From contig JAAWSH010000109.1 in assembly GCA_022801475.1 (NCBI GenBank), forward strand, positions 1 to 6,021: a stretch of 6,021 nucleotides of DNA. The letters run 5' to 3'. A model generated the notes under the pieces. It made no database searches. It saw only the letters and a list, made by a program, of their open reading frames with translations, and was not told the origin of the DNA. Within the stretch, counting starts at the first letter, position 1; each line of letters begins with the position of its first letter. Both the position numbers and the translations under genes were made by a program. Source of the DNA: Acutalibacter sp. Its GTDB lineage: Bacteria > Bacillota > Clostridia > Oscillospirales > Acutalibacteraceae. Shown here piece after piece: positions 1 through 3,509 of the stretch.

Positions 1-32
1 CCAGAAAAAGAATAAGCAGCGAGCAGGGAGTA

Positions 33-1175
33 TTATTCAAACAAGGTATACAGATCCTCCACCCGCTGGTAAGTGTTGGCCGCCATGGTGCTGTTTAGGA
101 ACAACAGGTCCGTGATCCCCCAGCTCTGGCAGAACTGGGGCAGGTTCCCCTCAAAATAGCGGAAATCCACCACGTAAAGCTCCTCAAATCCAGCCCCCAA
201 AAAGGCCCCAATGGCGTTGCCGTAGGACTCCTTTACCATCACCAGCTTCCTGCCGTTGTGGCAGTCCTGGTTCTGCACCCGCACGCAGGGCTGGTCTCCG
301 TAAAGGAACATGGTGTATCCCATAGAGCTGTCCCCGCTGTTAATGCCCTCTAGAGGGGTAAAGTCCACCCCGTCATAGGAGGAGGCCGCGGTGTAGGCAT
401 AGCCGGGTTCGTATGTGTCAATATGGTCTGGGCCCAGGCTCTCCTCATAGGTCATTTCATAGAGATAACCGTAAAAGCTGTCGTTGGGGGTGGCGCGGGT
501 GAAACTTTCCAGGGGGGAAGCCTCCAGCCCGGCGATTTCGCAGAACTTTACATAGGCATAATAGGCCCCCAGGGCGGTCCAGTGGGTATCTGTATTGAAA
601 TATAGATACTCTTCTTTGTGCTGGTCCATAATGTCATAGATGTCTACAGGGTGTACAGCGGAATAGCTATTGTAAATAGAGGCGGTGTTTTCTCGCTGGG
701 AGCCGCAGCCCATGCTGTCCCGTAGACGCTTTGGCAAACCGAACTCCGAGTGGTTGGGCACCACTATGTTGTACACATCTATCCCGGGCAGGCTGGCGGC
801 AAAGCTTTCAATGGCCTGGGCATAGGGCTGGGCGGACTCGTCATAGCCGTAGAACAGCTCAAAAGCCATGCTGTTCCAGATGTAGATGCCTTCCAAGAGA
901 TACCCGTCCTGGCCGTTGTCCGGAATAGGAGCCGGGGAAGGCGTGGGGGTGGGATCGGGAGTAGGCTGTGGCGTGGGATCTGGCGTAGGAGTAACCGGCG
1001 GGGCGGTAGGGGCTGGGGTGGGGGAGACGGCAGGCTTACTGGGGACAAAAAATTTATTCCACAGCAAAAAGGCTGCCGCGCCGATGCCCGCCAGAACAAG
1101 AAGCAGGGCGGCAATGGACGCGATTAACCCCCAACTGGGGCCCTGTGACTCTGGGCGACGGTGCTTTGCGGGCAT
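33..1175 (-). CDS. Membrane-anchored DHHW-family (AlgX/AlgJ-like SGNH hydrolase-fold) protein
   Basis: The product is 380 residues from the ATG at 1173-1175. This start is preferred over the ATG at 1182-1184 because AAGGAG lies directly against the upstream ATG but 9 nt before this one. Seen: a short basic N-terminus (KHRR), one membrane segment at about residues 16-39, and a Pro/Thr linker at about 48-85 with PTPDPTP-type repeats. The outer domain from about 90 contains NTDTHWT (Asp196, His198), KESYGNA (Ser317) and VDFRYF. Known: AlgX-type proteins use an Asp-His pair in a DxHW motif plus a Ser in a (D/E)S(Y/F)G-type motif as a catalytic triad for polysaccharide O-acetylation, and DHHW proteins in Bacillota often accompany MBOAT acyltransferases. 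Inferred: an extracellular, N-terminally anchored acyltransferase or esterase acting on a cell-wall or surface glycan. No MBOAT gene is visible here, so partner and substrate are unknown. The fold assignment is firm; the activity is not. Confidence 0.88.
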   Translation of the reverse strand: MPAKHRRPESQGPSWGLIASIAALLLVLAGIGAAAFLLWNKFFVPSKPAVSPTPAPTAPPVTPTPDPTPQPTPDPTPTPSPAPIPDNGQDGYLLEGIYIWNSMAFELFYGYDESAQPYAQAIESFAASLPGIDVYNIVVPNHSEFGLPKRLRDSMGCGSQRENTASIYNSYSAVHPVDIYDIMDQHKEEYLYFNTDTHWTALGAYYAYVKFCEIAGLEASPLESFTRATPNDSFYGYLYEMTYEESLGPDHIDTYEPGYAYTAASSYDGVDFTPLEGINSGDSSMGYTMFLYGDQPCVRVQNQDCHNGRKLVMVKESYGNAIGAFLGAGFEELYVVDFRYFEGNLPQFCQSWGITDLLFLNSTMAANTYQRVEDLYTLFE

Positions 1176-1184
1176 GGGGAACAT

Positions 1185-1190
1185 CTCCTT
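1185..1190 (-). promoter_or_regulatory. Ribosome binding site deciding the start of the DHHW gene
   Basis: Read on the minus strand this is AAGGAG. It ends immediately before the ATG at 1184-1182, too close for initiation there, and 9 nt before the ATG at 1175-1173. This makes the downstream ATG the likely start and trims three residues from the longest frame. Confidence 0.75.
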
Positions 1191-1211
1191 CTGGTCAGAC
1201 GCATTTTTTCT

Positions 1212-1240
1212 ATGATAACAGATTTCCAGGAAAAAGGCAA
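1212..1240 (-). promoter_or_regulatory. Candidate sigma-A promoter for the DHHW gene
   Basis: On the minus strand there is a -35 box TTGCCT (1235-1240, 4/6 to consensus), a 17-bp spacer and a -10 box TATCAT (1212-1217, 5/6). The start site would fall near 1205, giving a leader of about 30 nt with the AAGGAG site in it. This suggests the DHHW gene is transcribed separately from the upstream thiT gene. Confidence 0.55.
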
Positions 1241-1245
1241 GACAA

Positions 1246-1277
1246 GAGAAGAGGATCTCCAGAAGGATCCTCTTCTC
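1246..1277 (-). terminator. Stem-loop between thiT and the DHHW gene, candidate terminator
   Basis: A perfect 12-bp inverted repeat (GAGAAGAGGATC paired with GATCCTCTTCTC) with an 8-nt loop. On the minus strand it is followed by TTGTCTTGCCTTTTT, a broken T-tract, so it is an imperfect intrinsic terminator. It lies 5 bp upstream of the -35 box of the DHHW promoter, as expected for the end of the thiT unit. Because of that position, an operator-like role at the DHHW promoter is an alternative. Confidence 0.45.
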
Positions 1278-1291
1278 ATTACAACAAAGCC

Positions 1292-1335
1292 GCCGTTTAG
1301 CCCCTTCTCTGGGGAACTAAGTGCTGGCAGACGGC
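1292..1335. other. Branched or bulged stem-loop in the thiT-DHHW gap
   Basis: Nested complementary segments: GCCGT (1292-1296) with ACGGC (1331-1335), TTAG (1297-1300) with CTAA (1317-1320), and CCCC (1301-1304) with GGGG (1311-1314), around a 6-nt loop and with an unpaired 10-nt side. It could fold on either strand. On the minus strand it is followed only by GGCTTTGTTG, a poor T-tract. Function is not evident; it may protect the 3' end of thiT mRNA. Confidence 0.3.
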
Positions 1336-1419
1336 TTATGGAAAAATTTTGTTAGCATAATTTTTGAAATTTGCTGCCGGCATAGGCGGCACAGGGCGGT
1401 GCCCCTTTTGTTCCACCGG

Positions 1420-1451
1420 AGAGGGAAGGCTTTTGCGTGCTCCCTCTTTTT
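1420..1451 (+). other. Hairpin with T-tract just past the thiT stop, facing thiT
   Basis: AGAGGGA (1420-1426) pairs with TCCCTCT (1441-1447) across a 14-nt loop, and the plus strand then runs into four more T. It is terminator-like only for rightward transcription, although no rightward gene lies upstream. It may block antisense reading into thiT or simply cap the thiT 3' end. Support is limited to the base pairing. Confidence 0.3.
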
Positions 1452-1457
1452 GCGCGG

Positions 1458-2081
1458 TCACGTCCCCTTCAAAATCTGCTGGCCCGCGAATTGCATTACC
1501 AAAAAGCCTGCTATGCAGGTGATAAGAATTTCTGGAATCATGTATCCACCGTTATAGACCAGGGAGTAGAAAAACGCCAGCTGCTGCCCGCTCATGCCCG
1601 CCAGAATAGGGGAAAAGTTCGCGTCCGCATACTCACTCCATAAAATCCATCCGGAGAGGAAGGAGCAAAGGTACCGCAGCAGCCCGGCTACCAGGCAGCC
1701 CAGGGTAAAGGCAGTAGGGTGGCTTTTCAGCTTTCCCCGGAAAATGCCTGCGAGCCCCAGCACGGTAAAGGCCAGCAGGTAGTCCAGGAAGATAGAGCCC
1801 ACTACGGTGGCGCCGCTGACCCCTTTTAGAGCGTCCAGGCCGAAAAGCAATTGTAAAACGCTGAATACAAGGCCAGCCCCCAGCCCCCATTTGGGGCCGG
1901 CGCGGTAGGCGAACACCATAACGGGCAGCATGCCGCAAATGGTGACCGAGCCCCCATAGGGTAGATCGAACAGCTTTAAAAAGGACAGGATGGTTCCCAG
2001 GGCGATGAGGATTCCGGCCAGGGCCAGGTTCAGCACCTGGTGGTTTGGGCCCTTTTTGACAGACGGGTTTTGGTTGTTCAT
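1458..2081 (-). CDS. thiT: ThiT, substrate-binding (S) component of the ECF thiamine transporter
   Basis: The product is 207 residues, close to the usual 180-200 of the family. The start ATG (2079-2081) has AAAGGA-type sequence 9 nt upstream. A longer in-frame extension to 2213 is rejected because it crosses the riboswitch terminator and has no ribosome binding site. Seen: about six hydrophobic segments between residues 16 and 200, LDY at 99-101, RYLCSFLSGWILWSEY at 136-151, and the family signature YNGGYMIPE at 176-184. Known: ThiT binds thiamine at the membrane and works with the shared EcfT-EcfA-EcfA' module, not encoded here; conserved Trp and Asn residues in the last two helices contact thiamine. 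The TPP riboswitch upstream independently supports the assignment. Oddity: the His usually found before F-I-S-G is Ser140 here. Confidence 0.95.
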   Translation of the reverse strand: MNNQNPSVKKGPNHQVLNLALAGILIALGTILSFLKLFDLPYGGSVTICGMLPVMVFAYRAGPKWGLGAGLVFSVLQLLFGLDALKGVSGATVVGSIFLDYLLAFTVLGLAGIFRGKLKSHPTAFTLGCLVAGLLRYLCSFLSGWILWSEYADANFSPILAGMSGQQLAFFYSLVYNGGYMIPEILITCIAGFLVMQFAGQQILKGT

Positions 2082-2087
2082 ATGCTT

Positions 2088-2096
2088 CTTTCCTTT
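2088..2096 (-). promoter_or_regulatory. Ribosome binding site of thiT
   Basis: On the minus strand it reads AAAGGAAAG, with AGGA 9 nt before the ATG at 2081. It lies about 20 nt past the T-tract of the leader terminator, so thiT can only be translated from transcripts that read through. It fixes the thiT start. Confidence 0.75.
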
Positions 2097-2116
2097 CAAA
2101 AAATTTTTGAAAAATG

Positions 2117-2148
2117 AAAAAACGCCGCCCGGAAAAATCCAGGCAGCG
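2117..2148 (-). terminator. Intrinsic terminator in the thiT leader (riboswitch expression platform)
   Basis: On the minus strand CGCTGCCTGG (2148-2139) pairs with CCGGGCGGCG (2132-2123) around a 6-nt loop, giving 10 bp followed by TTTTTT (2122-2117). Two of the pairs are U-G, which form only in leftward RNA; the other strand would have A-C mismatches. It lies between the TPP aptamer and the thiT ribosome binding site, as expected for TPP-induced premature termination. Confidence 0.85.
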
Positions 2149-2266
2149 CGAAAGCACCCTTTTTGTAGAGCAAAAATACGGGACACATACGGGTCAACCA
2201 GCCCAAACGCCATAGGAACGATAGGTGAAAAACTCCCATGGACTCTTTCTTAATCTAGAGGGACTA

Positions 2267-2276
2267 CGCGTCCGCC
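2267..2276 (-). promoter_or_regulatory. Candidate antiterminator strand in the thiT leader
   Basis: On the minus strand GGCGGACGCG can pair with CGCGCTGCC (2150-2142), the 5' arm of the leader terminator. This gives nine base pairs with one bulged A and one G-U pair. Forming this helix would prevent the terminator. It lies about 50 nt past the aptamer. How TPP binding would disrupt it is not visible; I found no obvious segment of the aptamer complementary to it. Confidence 0.4.
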
Positions 2277-2327
2277 GGCTAGGGTTTTTCAAGCGCCGTT
2301 TCCCAATATTTGCTTCTACGCAAAGAA

Positions 2328-2440
2328 AATGAAATGCTTCCTCCGTCGGTATTATCCGCATCAGGTTCTTAGGGTTTAAGCTCCAAAGCCTTAACGGCTC
2401 TTGCTCCTCTCAGCCAATGTCCGGCACCCCTTATTTCATT
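2328..2440 (-). ncRNA. TPP riboswitch (thi-box aptamer)
   Basis: Read on the minus strand, the conserved elements come in order. P1 is AATGAAAT (2440-2433), closed by ATTTCATT (2335-2328), an exact 8-bp match. GGGGTGCC follows at 2430-2423, then GGCTGAGA at 2415-2408. A variable P3 extension with an AGAGCC/GGCTTT stem comes next, then ACCC, GAACCTGAT and GGATAATACC at about 2375-2349, and finally GGAGGAAGC. These match the two TPP-binding arms: the GGCUGAGA pyrimidine-sensing loop and the pyrophosphate-sensing P4/P5 arm. The aptamer begins only a few nt after the predicted transcript start and is about 250 nt upstream of thiT. Known: TPP binding lowers expression of thiamine genes, here most likely by termination at 2117-2148. 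Confidence 0.96.
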
Positions 2441-2450
2441 TTTCGACCTT

Positions 2451-2479
2451 ATCATACCTGATGGATGGGAATTTGTCAA
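2451..2479 (-). promoter_or_regulatory. Sigma-A promoter of the thiT transcript
   Basis: On the minus strand the -35 box TTGACA (2474-2479) is perfect, the spacer is 17 bp, and the -10 box is TATGAT (2451-2456, 5/6). The predicted start near 2445 puts the 5' end about 4 nt before helix P1 of the TPP aptamer. The leader up to the thiT ATG is therefore about 360 nt. Confidence 0.85.
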
Positions 2480-2683
2480 TAGGGGTTTTAACAAGGCACA
2501 GACCTGTCCAGCGGATGTTGAGAGACAAAAGGGGCCTGCTGGCAAAAAATCGTTAAAAGCCTGGTTACATGTTATTCTTTCACATCATACAAGAATGGAA
2601 TACAGCAGGGGTTATTTTTATATAGGTTGATAAATTCTCTGTAGCTGTAAGAAATTTTTAATCTTTTTGTAACCCCATTTGGG
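2480..2683. other. Spacer between divergent promoters
   Basis: This roughly 200-bp stretch separates the thiT promoter from the lipoprotein promoter. I see no convincing gene or RNA. It contains a 6-bp inverted repeat (ATTCTT at 2574-2579, AAGAAT at 2591-2596) and an A/T-rich run at about 2649-2668 upstream of the rightward -35 box, possibly UP-element-like. A short palindrome at its right end touches the -35 box (see findings). Confidence 0.4.
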
Positions 2684-2712
2684 TTGACATCCCGCTTTTC
2701 CAGTAGTATAAT
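2684..2712 (+). promoter_or_regulatory. Perfect-consensus sigma-A promoter of the lipoprotein gene
   Basis: TTGACA (2684-2689), a 17-bp spacer and TATAAT (2707-2712): all 12 hexamer positions match consensus with optimal spacing. The start would fall at about 2718-2720, with a leader of about 76 nt. High basal expression is expected unless a repressor acts here. Confidence 0.9.
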
Positions 2713-2717
2713 CACTG

Positions 2718-2758
2718 TTGGTTCAGCTTGAGCTTGAGAACAGCAAGTTAGGAACCAA
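2718..2758 (+). promoter_or_regulatory. 5'-terminal stem-loop of the lipoprotein mRNA
   Basis: TTGGTTC (2718-2724) pairs with GAACCAA (2752-2758). Inside it, after a 2-nt bulge, AGCTTG (2725-2730) pairs with CAAGTT (2744-2749, one G-U), leaving a 13-nt loop. The outer helix begins at the predicted transcription start. There is no T-tract, so it is not a terminator. A 5' stabilising hairpin or a protein/RNA binding site is a reasonable guess. Confidence 0.55.
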
Positions 2759-2794
2759 ATAAAATTCAGACTGATTGAAGAAAGGCGTGCGATC

Positions 2795-3355
2795 ATGAAA
2801 AAGACAGTTTTCCGGATTTTGGCCGGCACTATGGCCATGGCGATGGCTCTGACCCTTTCCGCTTGCGGCGAAAAGGATAGTAGCTCCACAGGTTCTTCCA
2901 GCGCGGTGAGCAGCAGCGAAGTTTCCAGCAGCGCAGAGGAGTCCAGCTCTGAGGTGTCTTCCGAGGCTTCCACCTCTTCCGAAGAGGCCAGTGACTCTGG
3001 CAATACCAGCGGTACTTATGCCTCTGTAGAGGATTTCCTGGAGGACCCCGATGTTAGCGGGCCAATTAAAGAGATGATGAGCTCTTTGGCCAATGAGCAG
3101 ATGAGCATTGACATTAAGGGCGAGGGTGATGTCCTGATCTATCTGTTTACCTATTCCGATGCGGCCCTGGAAGGAAACGATATTGAGACAGTGGCCACCA
3201 CGCTGGAGACCGCTATGAGCGCCCAGGCTGCTACATTTGAGAACATTGCCGATCAGGTGGCTTCTGTGCTGGATAGCGGCAAGGCCACTGTACGGGTGGT
3301 CTATGCCCAGGCCGACGGTAGCGAGATCTTTAGCCAGGATTTTAACTCCAAGTAA
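2795..3355 (+). CDS. Small secreted lipoprotein, DUF4854-like, with Ser-rich linker
   Basis: The product is 186 residues. AAAGG (2781-2785) lies 9 nt before the ATG. Seen: a lipoprotein signal peptide (MKK, hydrophobic stretch about 5-20, lipobox LSAC with Cys24), then a low-complexity Ser/Glu linker at about 29-72. A compact domain at about 74-184 follows, starting TYASVEDFLEDPDV, with a predicted beta segment DVLIYLFTY (112-120), a helical stretch ETVATTLETAMSAQAATFENIADQV and a final beta hairpin ending DGSEIFSQDF. This pattern resembles DUF4854 lipoproteins of Clostridia, a family without assigned function; I recognise it by pattern only. Inferred: after lipidation at Cys24 the linker spans part of the wall and the domain sits outside the membrane. 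It is monocistronic, with its own consensus promoter and terminator. Confidence 0.88.
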   Translation: MKKTVFRILAGTMAMAMALTLSACGEKDSSSTGSSSAVSSSEVSSSAEESSSEVSSEASTSSEEASDSGNTSGTYASVEDFLEDPDVSGPIKEMMSSLANEQMSIDIKGEGDVLIYLFTYSDAALEGNDIETVATTLETAMSAQAATFENIADQVASVLDSGKATVRVVYAQADGSEIFSQDFNSK

Positions 3356-3377
3356 AAAACTTACAGCCCAAAGTAAT

Positions 3378-3415
3378 AAAAAAGCCGCTCCGGCTTAAAA
3401 CGGAGCGGCTTTTTT
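3378..3415. terminator. Bidirectional intrinsic terminator between convergent genes
   Basis: GCCGCTCCG (3384-3392) pairs perfectly with CGGAGCGGC (3401-3409) around an 8-nt loop, flanked by six A (3378-3383) and six T (3410-3415). It is symmetric and so works in both directions. It ends the lipoprotein transcript 23 nt after its stop and can also stop the leftward pseudo-ATPase transcript about 95 nt past its stop at 3510. Confidence 0.93.
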
Positions 3416-3509
3416 CGTGTAGGTTTTGGTCTGCGGAGATGTAAGAAACTCCATGAAACTTTTGAGCCGGAGATTCTTGGGAGAAACCACAGCGTTTCCA
3501 GGAGCCTAT

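Noticed and set aside
10..38. Weak hairpin at the DHHW stop codon (GAATAA/TTATTC) followed by a T-tract on the minus strand
   Set aside because: The stem is only six mostly A-T pairs with a 17-nt loop and overlaps the stop codon. It could be a weak terminator but is not strong enough to annotate.
750..1127. Plus-strand Gly/Val-rich frame opposite the DHHW linker
   Set aside because: Its Gly-Val repeats are the complement of the Pro-Thr linker codons. The DHHW motifs lie on the minus strand.
2082..2213. In-frame N-terminal extension of thiT starting at ATG 2213
   Set aside because: It has no ribosome binding site, runs through the leader terminator and is unlike ThiT N-termini. The ATG at 2081 has a good site and gives the family length.
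2240..2264. Additional hairpin before a T-tract in the thiT leader
   Set aside because: Pairing needs a large bulge and is much weaker than the terminator at 2117-2148.
2572..3003. Open frame opposite the lipoprotein gene
   Set aside because: It is antisense to the Ser-rich linker, covers the consensus promoter, and has no ribosome binding site or recognisable domain.
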